From Gemmatimonadaceae bacterium (GTDB lineage: Bacteria; Gemmatimonadota; Gemmatimonadetes; Gemmatimonadales; Gemmatimonadaceae), in the NCBI GenBank assembly GCA_025934775.1, contig JAICWO010000014.1, forward strand, positions 62,001-126,000: 64,000 nt of DNA, written 5' to 3'. Numbering within the stretch: the stretch's first letter is position 1; each line of letters opens with the position of its first letter. The position numbers were made by a program, and so were the translations under genes. Positions 25,173 through 36,920 of the stretch are shown here, one piece after another. Below the pieces are notes generated by a model that was not told where the DNA came from, made no database searches, and saw only the letters and a list, made by a program, of their open reading frames with translations.

Positions 25173-27011
25173 GTGCTGCAACAGATGCGGGGCCTTGCGA
25201 AGTACATCTGGGTGCTCGTCGCCCTGTTCTTCGTCGGCGGCTTCCTCCTGTACCAAACGTCCGGCCTCCTTGGTCGTACCCCGATCACCCCGACGACGGC
25301 TGTCGCGGTCGTGAACGGCCATGAAATCCTGTATCAGACCTACATGAATCGGGTCCAGCAGGAGATTCAATCCGAGCAACAGCAACAGGGTCGCACGCTG
25401 ACCGAAGACGACAATCGGCGGATCGAGAACACCGTCTTCGATCAGATGGTGAACGACATTCTGCTGCAGGACGAGTACAAGAAGCGCGGCATCATCGTGA
25501 CCGACGACGAGGTGCGGGAATTCGCGCGCTATGCGCCGCCGCCCTGGATCACGAGCGCTCCAGAGCTGCAGACCGACGGCAAGTTCGATCCTGAGAAATA
25601 CCAGCGCCTCCTCACGAGCGCACAGGCCCGCGAGAGCGGGCTGCTGGTCTCCCTGGAGCAGTACTATCGCTCCGAGGTCCCGCGCGAGAAGCTGTTCGAC
25701 GAAATCGCATCGGGCGTGTACGTGACCGACGCGGAGCTGTGGCGCGCTTGGCGCGACCAGCACGACAGCGCGCAGGTGAGCTACGTGGCATGGCTCCCCG
25801 GTGCGCCCGACGCGAACGCGATCAAGGCGGTGTCCGACGCCGACGCGCGGGCCTACTTCGAGAAGCACAAGACCGAGTTCCAGGGACCCGGTCGCGCGTC
25901 GCTCTCGCTCGTCGTCATTCGGCGAGTCATCACCGCCGCCGATTCCGTCGCCGCGAAGGCGCACACGCAGGCGCTCCGCGACTCCATCGCGAGCGGGCAG
26001 GTCAAGTTCGAGGACGCGGCGAAGGCCGAGTCGGCGGACACCGCATCCGGCACGAATGGCGGACATCTCGGCAAGCAGCCCGCATCGACCTACGTCCCCG
26101 AGTTCGCCAAGGCGGCCGAGGCGCTCAAGGTCGGTGAGATCTCGCAGCCGGTGCTCTCGCCATTCGGCTACCACATCATTCGACTCGACAGCAAGAGCGG
26201 CGACACCCTCGGGCTGCACCACATCCTGATCAAGATTCAGGCGAGCGACACCGCGACTGCTCGCACAGACAAGGAGGCCGACGACGTCTCAAAGGTCGCG
26301 GCGCAGAGCGAAGAGGGCGCGAAGCTCGACACGGCGGCGAAGAAGTTCGGTCTGCCGGTCAGCCGCATCACGGTGTTCGAGGACGAGCCGGCGAATCTCA
26401 ACGGCCAGCCGGTTCCCAGCGTGAGCGCATGGGCGTTCGGCGGTGCAAAGCCGGGCGAGACGAGCGACCTGTACGACGACGACAACGGCTACTATCTGGC
26501 GCGGCTCGATTCGATTCGCCAGGGCGGCGAGCCGACGTATGAGAATGTGCAAGACGCCGTCAAGGCGCGCGTTGCCGTGATCAAGACGATCGACGACAAG
26601 CTGATGCCTCAGGCGCAGAAGTTCGCGTCCATGGCCGCCACGAGCGGCATGGAGGCCGCCGCGCAGCAGTTCGGCGCGCACGTGCAGCAGACCGGCATGT
26701 TCGCTCGCACATCGATCGTGCCCGGCCTGGGGCAGTTCTCGGAGCCGGTCGGCGCCGCGTTCGGTCTGCCGGTCGGCGCGGTGAGTCTGCCGATCAAAGC
26801 GGCGGATGGGGTGTTCGTGATCCGCACGGACAAGCGCGTCGTCGCCGACAGCACGACGTGGGCGGCTCAGAAGGAAGCGCAGCGCTCCGCGCGACTGCAG
26901 CAGCTCCGCACGCAGCGCGTGCAGATGTTCATGCAGGATCTCCGAAATTCGGCCAAGATCGACGACCGCCGAAAGGCGATCAACGCGCAGACGCGTCGCC
27001 AGTCAACGTGA
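25173..27011 (+). CDS. Membrane-anchored peptidyl-prolyl isomerase (PpiD/SurA-like)
   Basis: 612-residue periplasmic foldase. One N-terminal membrane helix (YIWVLVALFFVGGFLLY) is followed by a SurA_N-type chaperone domain (about 40-200), a parvulin domain at about 225-335 (FEDAAKAESADTAS... then FGYHIIRLDS), and a second, more degenerate parvulin-like segment. The layout matches PpiD, which helps newly exported proteins fold near the Sec translocon. Start GTG at 25173 with GGAG 9 nt upstream. It is a single plus-strand gene, divergent from the TPR gene and ended by a strong bidirectional terminator. Confidence 0.9.
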   Translation: MLQQMRGLAKYIWVLVALFFVGGFLLYQTSGLLGRTPITPTTAVAVVNGHEILYQTYMNRVQQEIQSEQQQQGRTLTEDDNRRIENTVFDQMVNDILLQDEYKKRGIIVTDDEVREFARYAPPPWITSAPELQTDGKFDPEKYQRLLTSAQARESGLLVSLEQYYRSEVPREKLFDEIASGVYVTDAELWRAWRDQHDSAQVSYVAWLPGAPDANAIKAVSDADARAYFEKHKTEFQGPGRASLSLVVIRRVITAADSVAAKAHTQALRDSIASGQVKFEDAAKAESADTASGTNGGHLGKQPASTYVPEFAKAAEALKVGEISQPVLSPFGYHIIRLDSKSGDTLGLHHILIKIQASDTATARTDKEADDVSKVAAQSEEGAKLDTAAKKFGLPVSRITVFEDEPANLNGQPVPSVSAWAFGGAKPGETSDLYDDDNGYYLARLDSIRQGGEPTYENVQDAVKARVAVIKTIDDKLMPQAQKFASMAATSGMEAAAQQFGAHVQQTGMFARTSIVPGLGQFSEPVGAAFGLPVGAVSLPIKAADGVFVIRTDKRVVADSTTWAAQKEAQRSARLQQLRTQRVQMFMQDLRNSAKIDDRRKAINAQTRRQST

Positions 27012-27030
27012 TCGGCGACCATTGAATCAG

Positions 27031-27070
27031 AAAACGAAAGCGCGGGCCATTTGGCCCGCGCTTTCGTTTT
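27031..27070. terminator. Bidirectional intrinsic terminator between ppiD and tatA
   Basis: An 18-bp perfect inverted repeat, AAAACGAAAGCGCGGGCC (27031-27048) against its complement at 27053-27070, with a 4-nt loop. Each arm ends in a run of T (TTTT) after the GC-rich stem in its own direction, so it serves both convergent genes. Confidence 0.92.
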
Positions 27071-27104
27071 GTCGTCTCTCGTGTGCTGGCGGGTCGAACC
27101 CGGA

Positions 27105-27377
27105 TCAGATCAAGCGCTTTGGCTCGCTGCGCGACGGCTCCGAGTCCTGACGACGCGCCGCGGCCGGCTCGCCCGGCGGAAGGCGATCGATGCTCGCCGC
27201 GGCGTCACGAATCGGCTCGCGAATCTCGCGCTCCGCGTCGTTGATGTTCCGCTTGAACTCGCGAATGCCCTTCCCGATCGACGCGCCGATCTCCGGCACA
27301 CGCCGAGCGCCGAAGAGCACGAGCACGATGACCAGGATGATCATCAGCTCGCCGAATCCCAGATTCCCGATACCCAT
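27105..27377 (-). CDS. tatA: Twin-arginine translocase subunit TatA/TatE family
   Basis: 90-residue pore-forming Tat subunit. Seen: short N-terminal membrane helix (ELMIILVIVLVLFGARRVPEIG) with the FG hinge, an amphipathic helix with GKGIREFK, and a charged tail. Exports folded proteins together with TatC, whose gene is 14 kb away in the Tol/LptD unit. ATG at 27377 has AGGAG 7 nt upstream; the stop codon of the DUF4321 gene lies inside that site. It could also act as TatB, since no separate tatB is seen. Confidence 0.93.
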   Translation of the reverse strand: MGIGNLGFGELMIILVIVLVLFGARRVPEIGASIGKGIREFKRNINDAEREIREPIRDAAASIDRLPPGEPAAARRQDSEPSRSEPKRLI

Positions 27378-27386
27378 ATCTATCTC

Positions 27387-27671
27387 CTAGAAGAGCGAAC
27401 GCGCGATGAGGTAGGCCACCAGCACACCGACAAGACTAAGTAAAGATACATCCAGTGCCACCGGCCCAATCGAAAACTTTATCAGCACCAAATCGATGCT
27501 GAGGGGCCCAAGGGACGGCGTCACGCCTGCCGTGAGAAACTGCTTCGCCGCGCCGCCCGGGAACAGAATTCTGGCGGCCTGCTGCATGGCCCCGCCGGCG
27601 ATGAACCCGACGGCGAGCACCAAGGCATGAAACCCCGGCCGATGCTTGGATGATCCGCGTGGAGGTGCCAT
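27387..27671 (-). CDS. DUF4321 family membrane protein
   Basis: 94 residues with two hydrophobic segments (ALVLAVGFIAGGAM and LLSLVGVLVAYLIARS) joined by a loop with the FSIGPVALDVSL strand typical of DUF4321. Function unknown. It lies 1 nt after polyprenyl synthase and just before tatA, so it is part of the TPR2-ispB-DUF4321-tatA unit. Confidence 0.8.
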   Translation of the reverse strand: MAPPRGSSKHRPGFHALVLAVGFIAGGAMQQAARILFPGGAAKQFLTAGVTPSLGPLSIDLVLIKFSIGPVALDVSLLSLVGVLVAYLIARSLF

Positions 27672-27672
27672 T

Positions 27673-28680
27673 TCAGGACCGCCGGTCCATGACGTAAGCG
27701 ATCGAGTCCGTCAATGCCGACCGGACGGGACTTTCAGGTAAGACGCTCAACGCCTGCTCCGCGTCATGAGCAAACTGTTCACCGCGCCGCCGCGCGTACT
27801 CGATACCGCCCGCGTCCGCCACGATCGAGATCACGTCGGCGATCAGCTCGTCCGCCGGCGCTTCGTCGGCGAACAGCTGCTCGATACGTTCGCGGCTGCC
27901 CTTCGACACATTGGGCAGCGCCCCGATGAGCGGCAGCGTGACCTTGTGCTCCTTCAGGTCGAGCCCGCCTGGTTTTCCGGTGACCGCTTCGTTCTCCGTG
28001 TAATCGAGGATGTCGTCCGCAATCTGGAACGCCATGCCCAACCGATCACCATAACGCGCCATCGCGTCTCGATATTCCGCGGCCCCGCACAGCGCGCCGC
28101 TCTCGCACGCGGCCGCCATCAGCGACGCCGTCTTGTTGCGAATCAGTTGATAGTACTCGTCCTCGCCGAAGCGCAACGCGTCCACTGCCGCGAGCTGGCG
28201 CATCTCGCCAATCGTGAGCTCGTTGGCGACGTCGGTGATGATCTTCATGATCGCGAGATCGCCCATGTCGACGAGCCCGATCAACGCGCGCGAGTACAGG
28301 AAGTCGCCCATGATCACCGAGATCTGGTGACTGAAGAGCGAGTTCACCGTGGGCAATCCGCGGCGCAGAACGGAGTGGTCGACGGAGTCGTCGTGCACGA
28401 GCGTCGCGAGGTGCATCAACTCGACCACGGCCCCGAGGCGAATCGACCGTGCTTCCGGACGGTCGAGCACCGCACTGGCGAGCAGCGCCAGCGTCGGCCG
28501 AAACATCTTGCCGCGCATGAGCAAGAGATGACTGCTCACCGATTGAATCAGCGGCAGATCGTCCGTGACGAGGCGTTCGATTTCACTTCCCACGTCCTCG
28601 AGGCGCGCGGCGACCGGCCCCTGAATGTCGCGCAGCGCTGCCGTCGCGGGCACGCGCGCACGCGTCGCGATGCCGCTCAT
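27673..28680 (-). CDS. Polyprenyl diphosphate synthase
   Basis: All-trans prenyl chain elongation enzyme of 335 residues, supplying the side chain of respiratory quinones. The first aspartate motif appears as HDDSVDHSVLRRG and the second as QIADDILDYTENE, both with the expected arginines or lysines around them; the KHDVTLP-like block reads KEHKVTLPLIGAL. Chain length (hepta- or octaprenyl) cannot be fixed from sequence. The start ATG overlaps the TPR stop (ATGA). Confidence 0.92.
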   Translation of the reverse strand: MSGIATRARVPATAALRDIQGPVAARLEDVGSEIERLVTDDLPLIQSVSSHLLLMRGKMFRPTLALLASAVLDRPEARSIRLGAVVELMHLATLVHDDSVDHSVLRRGLPTVNSLFSHQISVIMGDFLYSRALIGLVDMGDLAIMKIITDVANELTIGEMRQLAAVDALRFGEDEYYQLIRNKTASLMAAACESGALCGAAEYRDAMARYGDRLGMAFQIADDILDYTENEAVTGKPGGLDLKEHKVTLPLIGALPNVSKGSRERIEQLFADEAPADELIADVISIVADAGGIEYARRRGEQFAHDAEQALSVLPESPVRSALTDSIAYVMDRRS

Positions 28681-31292
28681 CGCGCCGCTCGTTCGAGCTC
28701 GGTCATTCGCTCGGCGATGTCTCTGAATTGGATGTCGATCACGAACACGCGCTGATAGTACGCAAGCGCATCATCCCCATTGCCCTGCTCCTCGGCGGAG
28801 CGGCCGAGCAGATACAACACGCCCACGAGTTGATCCTCGCTCGCCCGCTCGCTCAGCGCCCGCGAGAGAATGGACGACGCGAGCTTGAATTGGCCCTTGT
28901 CCATGAAACACTGGCCAAGCGCCTCGTACGTAGGCAAGCGATTGGTCGGACTGCCGAGCGCTTTCTGAAATTCCGCGATGGCCTCGTCGAGGAGCCCCAT
29001 CTCCTTGTACGCGATCGCCAGATCGTAGTGACTCTGGTAGTCCTCGGGATCGACGTTCTCGGCGACGCCTTGCTTGAATTTGCGGAGCATGTCCGCGAAG
29101 TCGGCTTCCTCGTCGCCGCTCGGCTCCTGTTCGGCGACGACCATGCGGGTGTCCTTCGGGCCGTCGTCGTCGCGCAGCCAATCGCCCAAGTTCACGAAGT
29201 CGGCCGCCGGCTGCGGTGCGCGGACGGGTTCCGGCGGCGCTTGAATACTCATGGTGCGCCGGGCGCCCGAGGCTCGCGGCGGCGGAGGGGGTTCGGGCTC
29301 CGGAACGACGATCGTCTCGAGCGCGGCCTGTGCGCGCAGCTCGTCGGGCGCGAGATCCAGCACGCGCTGATACACCGTGCGCGCCTTGTCCGGCTGGTCG
29401 GAGCGCAGAAGCGCATCGGCGAGCGCGAGATAGGCCTCGATCAGGCGGCCGCGGTCGTTCGTCCGAAAGGCGTACTCGACGCGCTTCTGGTGGTGCTTGA
29501 CCTGCTCGGGCTCGAGACGCGCGATCTCCTCGGCGAGCGACGACGCGAGCTCGAGATCGCCGGAGTGCTCGGCCCCCGCCATCGCTGTTTCGAGTTCTTG
29601 AATACCACTTTCGCGCTCGCCCGCCTCGAGCATCGCCTCGGCGAGCTCGCGGCGCAGGCTCCAATTCTCCGGCTCGCCCTCGACGCTCGCCTTGAGGATC
29701 TCCATCGATTGGACGGCGACCATCGTCGAGCGGCGCGCGACCGACGGCGTTGGAACGACGATCGGCTCGTCGTCCGCCAAGAGGCTCTCGGCGTTGAGAT
29801 CGACCAGCTCCTCTCCCGCTGATGGCTCGAGCGATTCGTCGCTCACGAGCTCGAGGTCCTCGTCGAGCGAGAGCTCCTCGAGCGGACGCGAGACGCGCGG
29901 CGTCGGCGCGGGCGCCGCCGGAATGTCGAGATCCATCAGCGGCAGGCCGTCGAGCACCGCGTTCGAGCTGGCGGGCGTCGGCGTCGCGGATCGCGGCGGG
30001 GTGTGAGGCGGAGCAGCCGGCGTCGGCGGCGTCGTGAGATCCGACGTCGCGAACTCGATCGAGACCCGTCGATCCGGCCGCGGTTCTTCGGGCTCGGGCA
30101 CGATCAGCTCGAGATCGCCGCTGCCGCCGGTGGACTCCTCGTCCTCGTTCTCGTCCTCGTTCTGGCTTTCGTCCTCGTCCCGCATCGCGTGTGTCGGCTG
30201 CGACGAGCGGTGCACGGGCTCGGACGGTTCATCGACGAGCGACGTCGGTTGGATGTCGAGCAGCGAGCTGGATGGCGTCTGCCGAATCAGATCGTCGTCC
30301 GCGAGCCGCGTCGACTCGAGGCCGAGCAGCGACTCGGACGGCGTCTTCTCGAACAGCACCGCGTCGTCGTTCACGCGCGTGATGCCGGTGATCGGCGTGG
30401 CACCGTTGGGCGTTTCGCGCAGCGGCTCGTCGATCGAGGGCCGGATCGCCGCGCCGTGCTCGATCTCACTCGACGCGGCGGGCGCGATCGGAGGCGCCAC
30501 TGGCGGAGCTACTGGCGGAGCTACTGGCGGAGCGACTGGCGCGGGCGGAGTAGGCGGTGCGGGCGGCGGTGGTACCGGCATCGACACGCTTGCGCGCGAC
30601 GAAGGCGTTGGCGCGTCGAGATCGAGGAAAATCAGGTCACTGGCGCTGCTCTTCTGCGTTCCGCCGCCCGAGCGCGGCTCGACCGCCGGATCGATCGCGC
30701 GCATGCGATCGGCCGTGGCCGCCGCTTCGGCCGCGCGGCCCTCGGCATCGTAGCGCTCGTAGAGCGTTTGCAGCTGCTCGATCGCTTCGTTCTTCCGATT
30801 CGCTCGCGTGAGCTGGTCGGCCAGCATGAGGCGGATGTCGTCCTGATCCGGACAGAGATCCGCGAACTCCTTGAGCGCGCGAAAGGCTTCGTCGATCCGA
30901 CCGGACTTCTGCATCCGATCCGCGTACTCGAGAAAATTGACCTTCGCGTCGTTCTTGAAGCCCTTCTGCGCGCTGATGCGGCCGAGCTTGTAGTACACGC
31001 TCGCGCGCCCGGGCGAATGGCGCAGAATCTTGTTGCAGAGCGCGATCGCGTTGTTGAAGAAGCCGGTGTCCGCGTACCGGTCGACCGCCTGCTCGTAGTA
31101 ATCGACTGCGTCGGCAACGTTGCCCTGGCGGAGCATCAGGTCGCCAACACGATTGAACAGGCCGACGTCCAACTCGTCGGCGTGCTGGTCGAACGATTCC
31201 AGGAGCTTGACGTAGACAGCAATCGCCTTGTCGAACTGCTTCTTCAGCTCGAGCTCGGCCGCCTGCTTCTTCAGCTTCGCAACGTTCGACAT
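28677..31292 (-). CDS. Large TPR protein (second), 871 aa
   Basis: Cytoplasmic-looking protein with TPRs at about 1-200, a long acidic and Pro/Ser/Thr-rich disordered stretch at about 205-520, TPRs at about 530-680, another low-complexity part, and a C-terminal TPR block (EDYQSHYDLAIAYKEMG at about 750). Each part is normal for bacterial scaffold proteins; the layout resembles the TPR protein at 22884-24977. No signal peptide, no membrane segment. It starts the unit with polyprenyl synthase, DUF4321 and tatA. The 64-nt gap upstream holds an AT-rich TATTTT at 31322-31327 but no convincing -35. Confidence 0.8.
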   Translation of the reverse strand: MSNVAKLKKQAAELELKKQFDKAIAVYVKLLESFDQHADELDVGLFNRVGDLMLRQGNVADAVDYYEQAVDRYADTGFFNNAIALCNKILRHSPGRASVYYKLGRISAQKGFKNDAKVNFLEYADRMQKSGRIDEAFRALKEFADLCPDQDDIRLMLADQLTRANRKNEAIEQLQTLYERYDAEGRAAEAAATADRMRAIDPAVEPRSGGGTQKSSASDLIFLDLDAPTPSSRASVSMPVPPPPAPPTPPAPVAPPVAPPVAPPVAPPIAPAASSEIEHGAAIRPSIDEPLRETPNGATPITGITRVNDDAVLFEKTPSESLLGLESTRLADDDLIRQTPSSSLLDIQPTSLVDEPSEPVHRSSQPTHAMRDEDESQNEDENEDEESTGGSGDLELIVPEPEEPRPDRRVSIEFATSDLTTPPTPAAPPHTPPRSATPTPASSNAVLDGLPLMDLDIPAAPAPTPRVSRPLEELSLDEDLELVSDESLEPSAGEELVDLNAESLLADDEPIVVPTPSVARRSTMVAVQSMEILKASVEGEPENWSLRRELAEAMLEAGERESGIQELETAMAGAEHSGDLELASSLAEEIARLEPEQVKHHQKRVEYAFRTNDRGRLIEAYLALADALLRSDQPDKARTVYQRVLDLAPDELRAQAALETIVVPEPEPPPPPRASGARRTMSIQAPPEPVRAPQPAADFVNLGDWLRDDDGPKDTRMVVAEQEPSGDEEADFADMLRKFKQGVAENVDPEDYQSHYDLAIAYKEMGLLDEAIAEFQKALGSPTNRLPTYEALGQCFMDKGQFKLASSILSRALSERASEDQLVGVLYLLGRSAEEQGNGDDALAYYQRVFVIDIQFRDIAERMTELERAAR
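30499..30534 (-). repeat. Three 12-bp tandem repeats in the second TPR gene
   Basis: ACTGGCGGAGCT is repeated three times (last copy with one change) and a fourth begins. It codes PPVA units on the minus strand. A second repetitive stretch coding Asp/Glu/Asn lies near 30138-30180. Confidence 0.8.
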
Positions 31293-31356
31293 CAGCGCCT
31301 GATGTGATGCGCGGGCGTGAAAAAATACTCCCGCGAACCAGGGGGAAAGTGGACGG

Positions 31357-32646
31357 TTAAGTTACCGCTAAGTCGCTCTGGTGACAAGTTTTGCCCCCCA
31401 CGAACGTCGCCACGCAGCGGTTGTCTCCGTACCAGTACGGCAACTCCCGAATATCGCCGATGTCGAAGAGCGCCAAATCGGCGGAGTAGCCTCTCGTGAT
31501 CTGACCCACGCGGTCAGCGAGCGAAAGCGCTGCTGCCCCGTTGACCGTTGCCGCGACCACCGCCTCGGCGACGCTGAGCCTGAGCTGACTGACGCCGAGC
31601 GCCAGGATCAGCGGAAAGTTTGGTGTCGGCGAAGTGCCCGGGTTGAAGTCGGTCGCGAGCGCGAGCGGCACGGCGGCCTCGATGAGCCGCCGAGCCGGCG
31701 CATGCGCGGTCTTGCCGAGGAAGAGCATCGTGCCCGGCAGGACGGTGGCGACCGTATCAGCCGACGCGAGCGCGGCGATACCGTGATCGGAGACCGCCGC
31801 CAGATGATCGGCGGAGGTCGCGTTGAGCTGCGCCGCCAGCTCCGCACCGCCGGCCGACGACAGCTCGTCCGCGTGCATCTTGATTCCAAGTCCGGCATTG
31901 CGCGCGGCGGTCAGGATCTCGCGGCTCTCGTCCACGGTGTAGACGCCGGTCTCGCAGAACACGTCGGCGAAGCGCGCGAGGCCGCGCGCCGCGACTGCCG
32001 GGATCATCTCGTGCACCAGCGCATCGACGTACGCGCGACGCGACGCCGCCGATTCGCGGTGCTCGAGCGGAATCTCGTGCGCGCCGAGGAAGGTCGGCAC
32101 GATGCGCACCGGGAGCTCGCGCGTCAGCCGCGCGATGACGCGCAGCGTCTTGAGCTCGTCGTCGAGGGTGAGGCCGTAGCCGGACTTCACCTCGATCGTC
32201 GTCGTGCCGAACGCGGCGAGGCGCATGAGCCGCGGCCTCGCGAGCGCGATGAGTGTTTCCTCATCGAGCGCCCGGAGGTCGCGCACGGAGGAGTGGATGC
32301 CGCCGCCGCGCCGCGCGATCTCCATGTAATCGAGACCGGCGGCCCGCATCTCCTGCTCCTCGAAGCGCGGCCGGCCAAAGATGCCGTGCGTGTGCGAGTC
32401 GACGAGCCCGGGCGTGAGCACGCCGCCGCGGCAGTCGATCTCGCGTGCATCAGAGAACTGTGATCGGAGATCGGTGAGCGGCGCCACGTCCGCAACGCGG
32501 TTGTCGAGCACCGCCACGCCCACCCCGGTGCGCACGCCCGCGTCGCGCATCTCGGCGCCGCGCCGCGCGCGGCCGGGGCCGGCGCACGTCACCACTTGCG
32601 AGACGTTGGCGAAGATCGTCGCCGGCTCGATGTGACACTTGCTCAT
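31357..32646 (-). CDS. hutI: Imidazolonepropionase
   Basis: Third step of histidine degradation: opens imidazolonepropionate to N-formimino-glutamate. Amidohydrolase-fold protein of 429 residues. Seen: the metal-binding DSHTHGIF, the VKSGYGL block, MHADELSS with a metal ligand, and TDFNPGTSP near the end. ATG at 32646 follows the radical SAM stop by 18 nt. The next enzymes (hutG or hutF/hutG) are not in the window. Confidence 0.95.
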   Translation of the reverse strand: MSKCHIEPATIFANVSQVVTCAGPGRARRGAEMRDAGVRTGVGVAVLDNRVADVAPLTDLRSQFSDAREIDCRGGVLTPGLVDSHTHGIFGRPRFEEQEMRAAGLDYMEIARRGGGIHSSVRDLRALDEETLIALARPRLMRLAAFGTTTIEVKSGYGLTLDDELKTLRVIARLTRELPVRIVPTFLGAHEIPLEHRESAASRRAYVDALVHEMIPAVAARGLARFADVFCETGVYTVDESREILTAARNAGLGIKMHADELSSAGGAELAAQLNATSADHLAAVSDHGIAALASADTVATVLPGTMLFLGKTAHAPARRLIEAAVPLALATDFNPGTSPTPNFPLILALGVSQLRLSVAEAVVAATVNGAAALSLADRVGQITRGYSADLALFDIGDIRELPYWYGDNRCVATFVGGKTCHQSDLAVT

Positions 32647-32664
32647 GTCCAGGTCACCGGCGGC

Positions 32665-33635
32665 TCACGCCATCACGTCGCGAACGCGGGAGAGCCGCAG
32701 CGGCGCCTGCGCCTCGCCGCGGCACGCGTAGTAGCAGGCGTTGCAGTCGATCGGCGCGTACGCCTTGAAATCGCGCCAGTGAAAGTCGGTTGGAAAATCG
32801 GGACACCGCTTCACGTAACCCATGGGATCGATGTGAATCGTCCGGATGCCCGAGCGGCAAGGCTCGCGCATCTCGCCCCGAATGTACCGCGGAATCTGCT
32901 CGAGATAATAGTCGGAGTTGGTGATGACGCCGCGCCGCCGGCGCTTGAACGCCAGCAGCTCGCGTACGAGCTCGTCGAGGCGGGCGAGATCCGCCTCGCG
33001 CAGCAGGTGCTCGGGGTTGCCGTTCTTCGCATCGGTGTACACGCTCAGGTTCAGCCCCACGCCGAGCGACTCGGCGTGCCGCACGACCGTCATGATGTGA
33101 TCGACGTTGTCGTGCTTGATGACGGTGTTGAACCGAATGTTGTCGATGCCGAGAGCGCGGAGCGCCGGAATGGTGTCGAGAATTCGACGAGCGAGCCCCG
33201 GGATGCCGCGGGCGGCGTCATGCCGTTCGTCCAGATAATCCAGCGAGATGTTGAACTGATTCACGCCGGCTTCCCAGAGCGACCGGCCGCGCTCCGGCGT
33301 GAGCATGGCGCCGTGCGTGATGAGCGTGATGTACTTGAGCGCGATCGCGCCGTCGACCTCGGCGACGAGATCCTCGAGGTCGCGCCGCAGCGTCGGCTCA
33401 CCGCCGGTGAACGTGACGAGCATCGGGTTGAAGTAGCGCGCCGCGTCAGCGAAGCTTTTGAGCTCCGCGTCGCGCGCCGACGCTTCGGTTTTCCAGTAAT
33501 CGCAGAAGCCGCAGCGCGCGTTGCAGCGCATCGTGACCTCGAAGTGCACGAGCACCGGACGGCGGCGCGCGGTGAGCCACGCGTACTTCCCGAGGAAGAG
33601 CGCGACGTGGTACGGCTTGAAGCGGGCGCTCAGCA

Positions 33636-33636
<1 letters not shown>
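32665..33636 (-). CDS. Radical SAM protein with five C-terminal cysteines, inside the hut operon
   Basis: 323 residues. The radical SAM 4Fe-4S motif is CNARCGFC (Cys 38, 42, 45), followed by the GGEPTLR SAM-binding segment. The C-terminal part has Cys 260, 278, 298, 301 and 305 (spacing C-x17-C-x19-C-x2-C-x3-C), resembling SPASM or twitch domains that hold an extra cluster. GTG at 33636 overlaps the hutU stop by 1 nt (TAGTG). The reaction is unknown; SPASM-type enzymes modify peptides or small molecules. Nothing in known histidine degradation needs it, so the placement is notable. Confidence 0.88.
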
Positions 33637-35327
<1,691 letters not shown>

Positions 35328-35329
35328 CG

Positions 35330-36850
35330 TCAACTCACCAGGGCTGAAGACAGAATCTCGTCGGCGTCGATCGCGGCCGCGAGCCGTTCGATGTCGGGCG
35401 AGAGCACGCGGTCGTTCTCGAGCGGCGACACGATGGCGCGTACTGCCGCGTGGGCGCGCGCAACGCCGCGCCCCGGCTTGAGCGGCGCGCGGTAGTCGAG
35501 ACCCTGGGCCGCGCACATCAGCTCGATGCCGAGCACGTAGCGCACGTTGCGGATGACGCGCCGCAGCTTCCAGGCCGCGGCCATCGCCATCGGGACGACA
35601 TCTTCCTTGTTGCCGTCGGTCGGGATGGTGTCGACGCTCGCCGGATGCGCGAGCACCTTGCACTCGCTGGCCAGCGACGCGGCGGTCACCTGCGCCATCA
35701 TGAAGCCGGAGTTCACCCCCGCGTCGCGCGCGAGGAACGCGGGGAGTCCCTGATTCAGATCAGGATTCACTAATCGGTCGATACGACGCTCGGCGATCGT
35801 CGCGAGGTTCGTGAGCGCGATCGCGAGCACGTCGAGCGCCATGGCGACCGACTGGCCGTGGAAGTTGCCGCCGCTCAGCAGCTCGCCCGTCTCGAAGACG
35901 AGCGGATTGTCGGTCGCGGCGTTGAGCTCGCGGCCGATCACGCCGGCGCAGAAGTCGATCGCGTCGAGCACGGGGCCGTGCACCTGCGGCATGCAGCGTA
36001 GCGAGTACGCGTCCTGCACGCGGGGATCGCCGCTTCGGTGCGATTCGCGGATCTCGCTGTCGGCGAGCAGCTCGCGGAGCAACGCTGCCGACGCGGCCTG
36101 ACCGAGCTGTCCGCGCACATCGTGTATGCGAGGATCGAACGCCACCGGCGTGCCGAGGAGCGCCTCGAGCGACATCGCACCGGCGACGTGCGCCGTGCGC
36201 CAGAGGCGGTGCGCGTCGAGGAGCGCGAGCGCACCAATCGCAGTGTGCGCCTGCGTACCGTTAATGAGCACGAGCCCTTCTTTCGGACCAAGGCGCACGG
36301 GCTCGAGGTTCGCGCCGCGGAGCATGTCGGCCGCGGGGCCGGTTGCGTCGCCGCGATGCAGCGTGCCTTCGCCGATCAACGCGAGCGCGAGATGCGCGAG
36401 CGGTGCAAGGTCGCCGCTCGCGCCCACGCTTCCCTGCTCCGGGATCGGCGGGTAGAGGCCGACGTTGAGCATTCCCAGCAGCAGCTCGGCGATGTCGGGG
36501 CGTGCGCCCGAATAGCCCTTCGCGATCACGTTGGCGCGCAGCAGCATCATCGCGCGGACTTCGCGCTCGGGGAGGAGATCGCCGACGCCCGCGGCGTGGC
36601 TGCGCACGAGATTCACCTGCAGCTCGGCGAGCCGCTCGGGCGGGATCGAGACCTCGGAGAGTTTTCCGAATCCCGTGGTCACGCCGTAGACGACGGCACG
36701 CTGGTCGACGATGCTCTGGACCACGCGTCGAGCCAGCAGGGCTCGCTGCCGCGCAAGCGGCGCAAGCGTGACGCTCGCACGGGCGGTCGCGACCGCCGCC
36801 ACGTGATCCAGCGTCAGCGAATTTCCGTCGATGCGGACTTCGTTCGTCAT
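35330..36850 (-). CDS. hutH: Histidine ammonia-lyase
   Basis: First step of histidine degradation: histidine to urocanate and ammonia. 506 residues. The Ala-Ser-Gly triad that forms the MIO cofactor is at 144-146 ([11 protein letters not shown]); YGVTTGFG near residue 55 and the GNFHGQ block are also family hallmarks. ATG at 36850 is chosen; an in-frame frame runs to 36991 but overlaps the upstream lipoprotein gene. No Shine-Dalgarno is obvious. It is the first gene of the hut unit. Confidence 0.97.
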   Translation of the reverse strand: MTNEVRIDGNSLTLDHVAAVATARASVTLAPLARQRALLARRVVQSIVDQRAVVYGVTTGFGKLSEVSIPPERLAELQVNLVRSHAAGVGDLLPEREVRAMMLLRANVIAKGYSGARPDIAELLLGMLNVGLYPPIPEQGSVGASGDLAPLAHLALALIGEGTLHRGDATGPAADMLRGANLEPVRLGPKEGLVLINGTQAHTAIGALALLDAHRLWRTAHVAGAMSLEALLGTPVAFDPRIHDVRGQLGQAASAALLRELLADSEIRESHRSGDPRVQDAYSLRCMPQVHGPVLDAIDFCAGVIGRELNAATDNPLVFETGELLSGGNFHGQSVAMALDVLAIALTNLATIAERRIDRLVNPDLNQGLPAFLARDAGVNSGFMMAQVTAASLASECKVLAHPASVDTIPTDGNKEDVVPMAMAAAWKLRRVIRNVRYVLGIELMCAAQGLDYRAPLKPGRGVARAHAAVRAIVSPLENDRVLSPDIERLAAAIDADEILSSALVS

Positions 36851-36920
36851 GACGCGGAATGTCGGCTCGCGGGTGCACCAATTCAAGTCGACGAGCCGGC
36901 ATTCCGTCCGGACGGTTACT

